Source: Gautieria morchelliformis (taxonomy: Eukaryota > Basidiomycota > Agaricomycetes > Gomphales > Gomphaceae). Taken from it: a stretch of 64,000 nucleotides of DNA. Below, in pieces: positions 23,293 to 33,862 of this stretch (positions within the stretch are counted from its first letter, which is position 1; each line of letters starts with the position of its first letter). The notes under the pieces were generated by a model. That model was not told where the DNA came from and searched no databases. It worked only from the letters and a program-made list of their open reading frames with translations. Location: positions 1 through 64,000 of the forward strand of contig WHVA01000330.1 of the NCBI GenBank assembly GCA_015179125.1. Reading direction: 5' to 3'. The position numbers and the translations under genes are program-made.

Positions 23293-23710
23293 ATGTAGTT
23301 CCTCCGATAGGGCGCGGCATGGACCAAGGGTGCCCCCTGTCCGCCATCACCTACCAGTTCTACAACGGAGACCTGCTGAACATAGCACAGAGGGAAAAGG
23401 GGGAGGGCAGCGTAGGCTTCGTGGACGACACGACCATCATAGTGGAAGGGGCCAACTTTTGAGAAGCTTTCAGCAGGCTGACAGACATAATGGTCAGACC
23501 TGATGGGGCATGCAGCTGGGCCGAGAGGCATGAGTGCCAGTTTGCAAAGGACAAGTTCGCGCTAATGGGGCTCACCAGACGCAGAGAGAATGACCCCACA
23601 AAGACGAACAAAACCAGATCAGTGGTCAGACCGTCAATAAAAATCGGTGAGCATGTCATAGAACCCACAGCGATGCACAAGATCCTGGGGGTGATAATAT
23701 ACCAGGAGCT

Positions 23711-24257
23711 TGTTGTGAAACCCAAGACGCGCCGGCCGCTCAGGACCGGCCCAAGCGCGTACGTGCGCTGCGTTCCCCCTCGTACGCTTCCCATTCTCGT
23801 CCGACTCTCACCCTACGACTCGGATCAATTTCCCACTCCATTCCCATGACCTTCACCCGATCCAGCATATGTACATGTATAATTAGGTATACAACTACCC
23901 CATGATCTGACTCCACTCCGGGCATAACCCCGGAGATCGATCCCCACACCATCTCCCATCTGATCCCCCATGTACATTCCTTAGTACTCCACACCAAGCT
24001 ACATATCTTCCAGTTAGCAGTGTCCCATCCAGTATATAGCTGTTACCTTTGTATGATCAGAGAATCAGACAATCATAATTGCCCACTTCTGCGCTACTCT
24101 CAGCCTCAGTCCCTCGCCGCTCTCACTGCCGCTCCAGCCTAGTAGACATAGGCTACAGAACCATTTGTACACTACAATATAGTAGTACAGCTCCATCAAG
24201 TCTTGTTCCGAGCGCATCGCCACTCCCTGCCCAGATCACTAATCAGTTTTCACTAGA
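23711..24257 (+). mobile_element. Solo LTR D (547 bp) inside the LINE
   Basis: GAGCT flanks both sides (23706-23710, 24258-24262). The ends TGTTGTGAAA and TTTTCACTAGA are imperfect inverted termini; the right end has lost its canonical CA. Removing it plus one GAGCT restores the LINE frame (QEL-RFKQH). Orientation is not certain. No coding is seen. Confidence 0.82.
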
Positions 24258-25269
24258 GAGCTGAGATTTAAGCAACACACAAACTATGCGCTGAAGAAGG
24301 GGGACGCATACATCGACCAATACAGGAGGTTGGCAAGGCCGACCAAAGGAATTACAGCTAAGCATATGAGAACTTACTATCTAACCATGGCAGTGCCAAA
24401 ATTGCTTTACACCACTGATGTGTTCCTTGTACCAGCAAGCAACAGGGGCAAGGGGACCAAGGGAAAGATAAATAAGCTAGCACGGATACAAAGGCAAGCA
24501 GCGCTGGACATTACAGGGGCCCTCAGAACAATGGCCACAGACATGCTCGAAGCGCATGCCAACCTCATGCCATTCCCAATGCTGGTGTCCAAGCTGGTAC
24601 ACAAGGCAGCAGTGAGGATGGCATGCCTACCAGACGGTCACCCGCTTGGAACAAAAGTAAGGAAAGCAGCGAAAAGATACTACAGCGCCACCGGTCGCCG
24701 CTCCACGAGGTCCTGCACGCTTACAGACTAAACCCAGACAAGATGGAAAAGGTCCAGACAATCGTATTCGGACCAAAGTGGACCCCGGCCTTCAGCACAC
24801 GGATTCCATACAACAAGGAACAGGCGATTGAGCAGATACAGACAGAAAGAGCGGAAGTGATCGTCTTTTCGGACGGTTCATGTTTAGAAGGCGGAATTGG
24901 GGCGGCAGCGGTGTTATACAGGAATGGGAGGGAACAGAGATCGGTGTGGCTGTACATGGGGCCGGAAAGTGAACACATGGTGTTTGAGGCAGAGCTGGCG
25001 GGGGCAACAATGGGAGTCAAAATGCTAAAAGCGGAGAGGAGCGGCAGCTACGTAGTCGCACTGGACAACCAGGCGGCAATCCGAACAACCAGAAAGGAGA
25101 GCACCATACAAGGGAAATATCTAGTGAATGCGGTACACAGACAAATTCAGGATGTCGTCGAGCAGCAGGCGGGAGCGAGAGTGGTGATAAGGTGGGTACC
25201 GGGACACGAGGGGATAGAAGGAAACGAAAGGGCAGATGCAGAGGCGAAGAGGGCAGCAAAGGGAGAGAC

Positions 25270-25994
25270 TGTTACGACTGTTCCGATCAACCATCTCCGC
25301 CACCTCCGCATATCCTCCGCACCACCTCCGTACCACCTCCAACTCTATTCCGACATCCGCAACTTCCGCAACCCTCTACCTCGACCCCTTGTTCTTTCAG
25401 TACCCCTGGCCACCTCCAGATACCGGCCCCCATACTCGACCCTGAACACAGCAAGATACCATTTCCGTAGTTCCGCTTCCGATGCCTATTGTACTTACTC
25501 GCCTTGTTCTTTGCCATTATACTTACCCTACCCTGCACCCCCCTTGTCATCCCATTGTTCCGCATTAGTTACTTGCCCTGAATGTCTATCCAATTCCTGC
25601 ACTCTCCGGAACTTGCTTAGTATCATACCATTACCTGTTGCTTCTGCTCTTTGTATAAAACCCCCTCATGTATGTCTCCGCTTCTGAAATCAGATAATCG
25701 ACATCGATACGTGATTCCCTTCACACTGTCTCCTGTTCTTAGCACAGCGAGCTTTGCTAGTCTTTTCTCCCTCAGTCCTCGAACCTCTGTCCCCCGCCTC
25801 TTCCGCCTCTTCCGACCTTTGCCCTCCGACCCTCGACCCTCGACCTTCAATACTCTGCTCCCAACTTCTGCCTTCTTCGATATCCGCAAGTCAACTCCGA
25901 AATACTTAGGACGGTAGTTCATCAGGGGCGCAACACATAAGTTGAAGCCATTGTCCTTTCCAGTTCCAACCTCTGGGAATTCCGATATGTAACA
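25270..25994 (+). repeat. gypsy-1 5' LTR
   Basis: This 725-bp LTR contains TATAAAACC (about 25656), a TATA-like box, and a high density of TTCCG. The LTR pair shows roughly 3% divergence by eye. Confidence 0.92.
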
Positions 25995-27332
25995 GTATTA
26001 TCTGATTCCCACCTGATAACTACCGCTATGCCTCCTCATACCACGGCTACTTCAGCTCGAGCAGGAGCTGTCGAAGCTCTCTCTTATTTTGGCAGTCTTA
26101 GATCTGCAGCACCAAGGCACGCGGAACCCTCCGGCGGCTCTCCTGCAGATGATGACCTCTCCGATGCTATTCCGCAACGCTTCGAAGAAGTTCCCGACGC
26201 TAATCCCGACGACAATCCCGACTATGACAGGAATTCGATGAGTAGCAGCGGCGAACAAACAGCAGCGTCATTCCGACGCCCAGCTCCACCACCTCCACCA
26301 GGACCACCTCCAGGCGGCCCTCATGGCGGCCCACCCGGCGGTCCCCCAGGCAGTCCTCCACCTCCAATCCCACCTCAGATTCCAGCCAACCCAGTTCCGC
26401 CCGCGCCAGTTCCGGATCTTGCACAAGCTATCGCAATGCTAGCCGGACAACTTCAGCGCCCGGCTCAAGCCCCACCATGCCCCAAAACTAAGGTCCGTGG
26501 GCCGGATCAATTCGACAGTTCCAACCCCAAGAAGCTCCAGCCTTTTTTGGTGCAGCTTCAACTCAACTTCCGTGATCATCCCGACGCCTTTCCCGACGAC
26601 AAACGAAAGGTCAACTACGCCCTTTCCTATCTCTGAGGCACGGCTCTCGACTATTTCGAACCCGCCCTCATGGATCCGTTCGCCCTCGTCGATTGGGCTG
26701 ACGATTACCACAACTTCGTTTCCGAACTCCGCAGCAACTTCGGACCATTTGATATGGAAGCCGATGCGGAAAATGAACTTGATAAGCTTCGTATGAAAGA
26801 CAGTCATAAGTCATAAGATAACTAAATATATCGTCACATTCCAGCAGCTTGCTCCTCGAGTGCAATGGGGAGAAGCAGCACTCCGACACCAATTCTACAT
26901 GGGCTTGCCATCCCAGATCAAGGATGAAATTCCCCACGTTGGAAAGCCCGCCGCCCTTACTGACCTCCGCAACCTTGCCCAATCCATCGATTCGCGCTAC
27001 TGGGAAAGACAGTCCGAGATCGCTCACGAAACTTCTGCCAAGAGCAAGAACGACAAGTCTTCCGACAAGAAGTCTGACAAAGACAAGAAGAAGACTAATT
27101 CCGGAACCAACAACTCCGGAAACAACAACAACAACAACAGTTCCAGCTCCAACTCCGGCAACCGGAACAACAACTCCACCCCTCGCAACAACCAGGCCTC
27201 TGGTTCCAACACCAACGCCTGGAAAAGCACTCCGGACCTTTCTGACAAACTTGGAAAGGATGGCAAGCTAACCCCTGCAGAACGCCAGCGTCGCATGGAC
27301 AACAACCTTTGCCTTTTCTGCAGCAAAGGCGG

Positions 27333-27893
27333 TGTAAGGACCCGGCCTTTGGCCGGCTACTTACCGGTAGAACCTTCTTCCGAGCCCGAGCCTTGTGATA
27401 TTCATGCCCGAGTACATATGATACTTATCCGTGCCCGAGCCCGATCTCGAGCTTGAACTCATATCCGACCTTGATCCTATGCCCGTATCCCCTTAGTTAC
27501 TGATTCCGCTCCATCACGCATCATTCGTATATTACCTCGCCCTGACCTCGGTCTCCTGACCTCGCCCTGACCTCCACTAATCTGTTCGCCCCTGACTTGC
27601 ACCTCGTCCGTATATAACCCCCTTGTATGCATTCCTACTCCTCAGTCTGAAAATCAACTATCGTGTCCCTTCGATCCCTAGCTAGTTTCTACGCCTCGCC
27701 TCTTAAGCCAGAACCTCGCCTCTTATTCGTTTACCTCCGAAATTGGGACTCGTGCGTAGGGTCGGCGCAGCACATAAGCTGAAGCCAAGTCCCTCTCCGA
27801 CTTCCCCATCCAAACCTCGCCCCGTAACCTCGGACCTTGCCTCGGGTTTCGTCCCCGACCTCGGTCAACCTTACGACGGATCGTACCGTAACA
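27333..27893 (+). mobile_element. Solo LTR E (561 bp) inside gypsy-1 gag
   Basis: The insert TGTAAGGACC..CCGTAACA has GGCGG at 27328-27332 and 27894-27898. Removing it joins CLFCSKGG to HIARDC in frame, restoring a CCHC knuckle. It contains TATATAACCCCC near 27612. Confidence 0.9.
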
Positions 27894-28003
27894 GGCGGTC
27901 ACATCGCTCGCGACTGCACCCGAGCTTCCGCTTCCGCTGCTAAGGCCAAGGGCGGCGCAGCAAAGACGGAAGAGAAATCCAAAGCGACTCCTGCTACGGA
28001 TGC

Positions 28004-28010
28004 AAAAAAA
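28004..28010 (+). other. Candidate -1 frameshift site between gypsy-1 gag and pol
   Basis: The heptamer A AAA AAA sits directly before the gag TAG, in the X XXY YYZ register. Pol continues in the -1 frame without an ATG. Whether slippage happens is not shown by sequence alone. Confidence 0.5.
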
Positions 28011-28013
28011 TAG

Positions 28014-31000
28014 TGAGCAGTCCTCTGGCCTCCGCACGAGCTGAGGGCTGTGTTGAGCCCATTCGTGCGACAAACGAGGTTAAACTCAACGCAGCCGCAC
28101 TTTCGTCCTCCGACTCCCTCTCTGTTCCACTGACTTCAGACACAATTTCCGCACCCCCGTTTACAGCATTGATCGACTCTGGTTCAACTCATTGCTTCCT
28201 CGATTCTGACTTTGTTTTGAAACATAAACTTCCGACCCGCAACATTCCGACAATTCCGCTCCGCCTTTTCGACGGGTCATCCAACACGGCAATTTCCCAG
28301 ACCGTGGACCTATCTATCCGTTTCGCTACTGGGGACAACCATAAATTTACATTTTACGTTACTCCGCTAGATGCTAGCTGTTCCGTTATACTAGGACACA
28401 ATTGGCTCACCCGATATAATCCGTCGATTAACTGGGCATTGGGTCAGATACAGTTCTGTACCCCGGATCAACTTCCGTCTATTCCGACGTTGTCCACAGG
28501 GGTGGCTCAGGCATCTTCTGCAACTCCGCTTGTGGAGTCAATTCCACACTCCAGTCCCGCTTTAGCACCTCCGTCCCTTGAAGCTCCTCGAATTGCGCTC
28601 ATTTCCGCCACCGCTTTCCGTGTATTGCAACGGCAAGAAGACACGACCGTTTTTCAGCTTCACCTATCCGATTCAGCTTCAGTCAAGGCTCGTTCCACCT
28701 CGACTTCAGCTCCAGTCGACATGAGCTCAGTTCCAGAAGAGTATCCTGACTTCCCGGATGTGTTCAATAAGGCCAAGGCCGATACACCTGCTGAACATTG
28801 ACCTTACGATCTGAAGATAGATTTGGAAGAAGGAGCATCTCCGCCCCTTGGACCGATCTACTCCCTTTCTCAAAGTGAACTCCAGACTCTCCTAGAGTTC
28901 GTCGATGAACATCTCAACATGGGCTTTATCCGCCCTTCGCTGTCTCCGCACGGCGCTCCGGTCCTTTTCGTCAAGAAGAAGGATGGATCTCTCCGCCTCT
29001 GCATTGATTTCTGCGGACTCAACGCCCTCACTAAGAAGGACAAATATCCGCTTCCGCGCATTTCCGATCTACTCGACACTCCCCGCAGGGCAAAGATCTA
29101 CACCAAAATCGACCTCCGGCACGCTTATCACCTTGTCCGCATCCGCGAAGGTGATGAGTGGAAAACCACCTTCCGCACCCGCTACAGTGCTTTTGAGTGG
29201 GTTGTCATGCCTTTTGGTCTAACCAATGCTCCCGCCGCTTTTCAGCGATTCATGAACGACATATTTTCCGACCTTCTCAACATATGTGTCCTAGTCTACA
29301 TTGACGACATCCTCATCTATTCCGACTCACCGGAAGAACATCGGGAACATGTCCACGAAGTACTCTGTTGTCTCCGCAAACATCATCTCTACGCAAAAGC
29401 AGAGAAATGCGAATGGCACCGCGACGCAGTCGAATACCTCGGCTACATCCTCTCTCCTACGGGTCTTACCATGGCAGAGGACAAAGTCAAGGCAATTCAA
29501 GAATGGCTGGAACCCCAACGTGTTAAGGATGTGCAGTCTTTCCTTGGCTTCGCCAACTTTTACCGACGTTTCATTTATAATTTTTCTGACATTACTGTTC
29601 CGCTCACGCGTCTCACCAGGAAGGGTGCCCTATGGAATTTTACTCCAGAATGCTGTTCCGCATTTGAAGGTCTCAAAGTGGCCTTCACTACGGCTCCGAT
29701 ACTCGGTTTCTGGATTCCTGATGCCCAACTTGTACTCGAAACCGACGCTTCCGACTACGCGCTAGCCGCCATTCTTTCCATCATTTCCCCCGACGACGGA
29801 GAAATTCATCTGATCGCTTTTCATTACCGCACCTTTTCCGCCCCGGAACTCAACTACGACGTCCACAATATGGAACTCCTTGCGATTTTCGAAGCCTTCA
29901 ATATTTGGCGACACTACCTTGAAGGTCCAACTTATCCAATCAAGGTTGTAACGGATCATAAGAACCTTGAGTATTTTGCAACTACTAAGATTTTGACTCG
30001 CCGTCAAGTCCGCTGGTCTGAATACCTCTCACAGTTCAACATGGTGATCCGTTTCCGCCCCGGAAAGCTCGGAGCAAAACCCGATGCACTCACTAGACGT
30101 TGGGACGTCTACCCAAAAGAGGGAAGTAGCGACTATGCCAGCGTTAATCCGCACAATTTCCGCCCAGTATTCTCTACTGAGCAACTGGCATCGTCCCTGC
30201 GTGCCACAGCATTGCAGTTTCCACTACTCCACGCCTCAATCATTATGGACACCGAGTCTCTCCACTCCGACATCCGTTCCCCACTTCGCTCCGGCCCCAT
30301 GTCCACAACCCACCTCAATAACCCAACCAGTCCTGGATGGTCCCTCGATTCCGACGGATTTCTCTGGTACAAGTCCCGGATTTACATTCCGGACATCAAT
30401 GATCTACAACTTCGCGTACTCCAGCAAAGCCACGATCATCCACTCTCAGGACACCAAGGCCAAAACAAGACCCTCAACATAATCCAACGTACCGACACCT
30501 GGCCTCTCCTCCGCATGATGGTCCAAGACTACTGCAAGTCGTGCACCACCTGTGGGCGAGCCAAGCCCCAACGTCACAAACCCTACGGCCTCCTGAAGCA
30601 ACTTCCGATCCCAGAACAGCCCTGGAATTCGATATCCATGGATTTCATCAAGAAACTTCCTAAGTCATCCAGTTATGATACCATTCTAGTGATCATTGAC
30701 CGCCTCACAAAGCAGTCCATCTTTATTCCAACCTACGACACCATCACTTCCGCCCAGCTCGCACAGCTCTTCGTGCTCCACGTCTTTTCCAAGCACGGAA
30801 TCCCCTCCCATGTCACTTCCGACCGTGGATCAGAATTCATGTCCTCCTTTTTCCGCACACTCGGCAAGGCTCTCGACATGAAACTCCACTTCACTTCCAG
30901 TTATCATCCTGAAGGTGACAGACAAACAGAATGTACTAATCAGACACTTGAGCAGTACCTCCGTGTCTATTGCAACTACCAACACAGCAATTGGTCCGAC

Positions 31001-31801
31001 CTTCTTCTGCTTGCGGAATTCGCTTACAACAACGCGCCTTCTGCTACCACCAGAATTTTGCCCTCCTACGCCAACAAAGGCTATCACCCGAATCTCGCCA
31101 TCCACCTTGAACGCGACCTCGCCTCTGCAAGAGCCCGAGATTTTGTTGTGGAACTTGACGACCTTTACCAACACCTCCGAGAGAACATCTCCACTGCACA
31201 AAAGAGATACCAAACTTCCGCTGATCGGAAATGTCTTCCGCAACCGGCATTCGAGATTGGCAACAAAGTCTTTGTCAAAGCTGAAAATTTCCACACCACT
31301 CGCCCCTCGAAGAAGCTCTCTGAAAAATACCTTGGCCCTTACGAGATCATCGCTAAGGCCGGCAGTCATTCTTTCACTCTCAGACTTCCTGACAATATGT
31401 GTGCAGTACATCCGGTATTCCATGTGTCTATGCTTGAACCCGCAGTTCCAAATACGATTCTGAATTGCGAACAACCTCCGCCTCTGCCAGTGATCATCGA
31501 CAGAGAACCGGAATACGAGATTTCGTAAATCCTCAATTCCAAGCTCGACAAGCAATACCGTTGTCAACTACAGTACCTAGTCAAGTGGGCAGGCTACAAA
31601 AATACAGACAAAGAGACTTCCTGGATTTCTGCCACGGAACTCGACCACGCCTCCGAACCCGTCTCAGATTTCCACAAGGCATACCCTACCAAGCTTGGAC
31701 CCCTTCTCACGCACAAAGTCATTTCGGACACTTCCGCCATTCTATTCCGTTTTCACTCTTTCAGTCACAAGCCAAATCCGATTAATTTTTCACTACTCTA
31801 A
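28014..31801 (+). pseudogene. gypsy-1 pol: protease, RT, RNase H, integrase, chromodomain
   Basis: The frame opens in -1 relation to gag. Protease: ALIDSGSTHCFLD. A TGA (28799-28801) stands where the family has Arg (AEH-x-PYDL). RT: LRLCIDFCGLN and catalytic YIDDILIY. RNase H: ETDASDYALA, NMELLAI, TDHKNLEYF. Integrase: zinc-binding H-x-H..CKSCTTC, then SMDFIKK, TSDRGSEF and QTECTNQ for D, D, E. A TAA (31526-31528) separates the integrase end from a chromodomain (QLQYLVKWAGY, ETSWISATEL), which targets such elements to marked chromatin. The frame closes at 31799-31801. Two stops only, otherwise intact over 1,260 codons. Confidence 0.92.
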
Positions 31802-31910
31802 TTCCGACGTTCCAAGAAATCTATTCTACATGTCATTCTGACCCTTAGTCATCCTCCATCGTGTCCTCGCCAACACCCGCCCAGTCTTCCGCTTCCGGAT
31901 TCTCCGTGTT

Positions 31911-33014
31911 TCAGTTCTGCCCGTACGCCTCCGCAAACCTCTGCACGTCATGGACCTCACCCTCAGAAACCTCCGCTTCCAAGTTCCCCCTCTCCTGTTT
32001 CCCCCTCAACTCCGCCACGACCCGTTCCAACAAGTCCTCATATGCGCCCAGGTGATCCGCGACGGCCAGGTAGAACTGGTGTTGTATGAGCAACCCCTCA
32101 TCCCCCTGCCGAAGCAGCTCCCGGCGCGACCTAGCGATATCCGCAAGCGTATGCGCCGTCTGCTCCTCCTGCGTCGCCCCACTTCTGCTCGCCTCCAGCC
32201 TGTCCTGGACTCGCACCTTGGCAGCCCTGGACAAGGGCTTCCGCGCACCCTGAATAGGCTTTTCCGAGCCTACTTCCGATCCTCCGATCTTCCTCCGCTT
32301 GGCTGTCACTCGGCCTTAAGCCCATCGACCACACATGCCCGCTTCGTGTCCTTGCAGCGATTGCATGCCGTGGCCTTTCCCGCCAAGTCCCATGTGCATG
32401 GAAGATTCTTCTCAAGACATGCATAACAGCTAAGCTGCGATGCACCGTCTTCTTCCGGAGCCGCCCTCTTGGCCCTCTGCTTCCGGCGCTGCTTTCGTCC
32501 TGCGCCGCCCGCCATTCTGCCGTCGCCTTCCCCTTGCCCTTGTTCATGGGCCTTGGGGTTTCTTTGGGAGACATTTCTGACGGAGACCCACTCCGCTCGG
32601 ATTCCTGGTCCGCGTCCGCAGCTTTTTCCTGTTCCGATGGTCAACCACATACCATCAAGGACAAGATGCACTTACTTTCTGCGACTCGCAATTTTCCTCC
32701 ACCTTCTCCGCAGTGGCCTTTTCCACAGCGGTTTGCTCCTCCACAAGTTTCTCCGCAGCTTCTTCGGCCTTGCGCTCGAGCTCACGCTCGCGGTCTTCGC
32801 GCTTGCATTCCAGCCGATTGTGTTCCTCCTGGTCCTTGCGCTCTTTTTCCCTGCGCTCTTCCTCCCTGGGCACCTCCTCCAGTCGCTCCTTCTCTTTTTG
32901 AGTCGCCTCCTCGGCATCACGCTTTTCCGCAAGCTCCTTCTTGGCGAGAATGTTGCCGAAATGCTCTTTCATCTGAGCGCTGGTCATTTTCGAGAATTCG
33001 GGAAGTGAGCTCAT
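31911..33014 (-). pseudogene. Antisense gene in gypsy-1: coiled coil plus Zn2Cys6 motif
   Basis: The ATG at 33014 starts an N-terminus (MSSLPEFSKMTSAQMKEHFG) followed by about 75 residues of Glu/Lys/Arg-rich helix. A GT..AG intron (about 32675-32629) ends this exon after CESQK. The next part carries C-x2-C-x6-C-x10-C-x2-C-x6-C (about 32420-32320), the spacing of the fungal Zn(II)2Cys6 cluster. A third, helix-rich part (LADIARSRRELLRQ, FYLAVADHLGAYEDLLERV) ends at 31911. Frame changes near 32460 and 32310 separate the parts, so this copy is broken. It lies between chromodomain and 3' LTR, on the opposite strand. The function is unknown; DNA binding is inferred from the Cys pattern. Confidence 0.6.
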
Positions 33015-33134
33015 GATGGATCAGAATTCGACGTGTTTTTTCTCCCGCCTTTCCTTCGAACTCCGACGCATTTGTTCACAGGTCACGTGACCCGATCTGT
33101 GGTCTCGCAGGGCTCGACCTTGAAGGGGAGATAC

Positions 33135-33862
33135 TGTTACGACTCTTCCGATCAACCATCTCCGCCACCTCCGCATATCCTCCGCACCACCTCCGTACCA
33201 CCTCTGACTCTATTCCGACATCCGCAACTTCCGCAACCCTCTACCTCGACCCCTTGTTCTTTCAGTACCCCTGGCCACCTCCAGATACCGGCCCCCGTAC
33301 TCGACCCTGAACACAGCAAGATACCATTTCTGTAGTTCCGCTTCTTCCGATGCCTATTGTACTTACTCGCCTTGTTCTTTGCCATTGTACTTACCCTACC
33401 CTGCACCCCCCTTGTCATCCCATTGTTCCGCATTAGTTACTTGCCCCGAATGTCTATCCGATTCCTGCACTCTCCGGAACTTGCTTAGTATCATACCATT
33501 ACCTGTTTCTTCTGCTCTTTGTATAAAACCCCCTCATGTATGTCTCCGTTTCTGAAATCAGATAATTGACATTGATACGTGATTCCCTTCGCACTGTCTC
33601 CTGTTCTTAGCACAGCAATTTTTGCTAGTCTTGTCTCCCTCAGTCCTCGAACCTCTGTCCTCCGCCTCTTCCGCCTCTTCCGACCTTTGCCCTCCCACCC
33701 TCGACCCTCGACCTTCAGTACTCTGCTCCCAACTTCTGCCTTCTCTGATATCCACAAGTCAACTCCGAAATACTTAGGACGGTAGTTCATCAGGGGCACA
33801 ACACATAAGTTGAAGCCGTTGTCCTTTCCAGTTCCGACCTCTGGGAATTCCAATACGTAACA
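33135..33862 (+). repeat. gypsy-1 3' LTR
   Basis: This 728-bp copy is preceded by GAAGGGGAGATAC, a purine-rich tract, and followed by the GAGAC target duplication. It repeats the TTCCG-rich sequence of the 5' LTR. Confidence 0.92.

Larger units (their letters stand above)
26028..28013 (+). pseudogene. gypsy-1 gag, broken by stop, duplication and solo LTR E
   Basis: The Met at 26028 starts a Pro/Gly-rich N-terminus (about 26280-26420) and then a retrotransposon gag domain (GPDQFDSSNPKKLQPFL). A TGA at 26634-26636 falls where the family has Arg (SYL-x-GTALDYF). A 7-bp TCATAAG duplication near 26808 shifts the frame, which reopens at LAPRVQWGEAALRHQFY. An Asn/Ser/Lys-rich tail precedes the zinc knuckle, split by solo LTR E between its C-x2-C and H-x4-C halves. 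The gag ends at TAG 28011-28013, directly after A AAA AAA. Confidence 0.82.
25270..33862 (+). mobile_element. gypsy-1: chromodomain gypsy retrotransposon with an antisense gene
   Basis: LTRs of 725 and 728 bp (TGTTACGAC..GTAACA) bound the element, with GAGAC at 25265-25269 and 33863-33867. It lies in the RNase H/C-terminal part of the LINE. Order: gag, protease, RT, RNase H, integrase, chromodomain, then about 1.3 kb holding an antisense gene. Several stops and indels disable gag and pol. Solo LTR E is inserted in gag. Confidence 0.95.

Noticed and set aside
30830..31567. 245-codon minus-strand ORF in gypsy-1
   Set aside because: It is exactly antisense to the integrase, whose motifs are clear on the plus strand, and has no domain or spliced structure.
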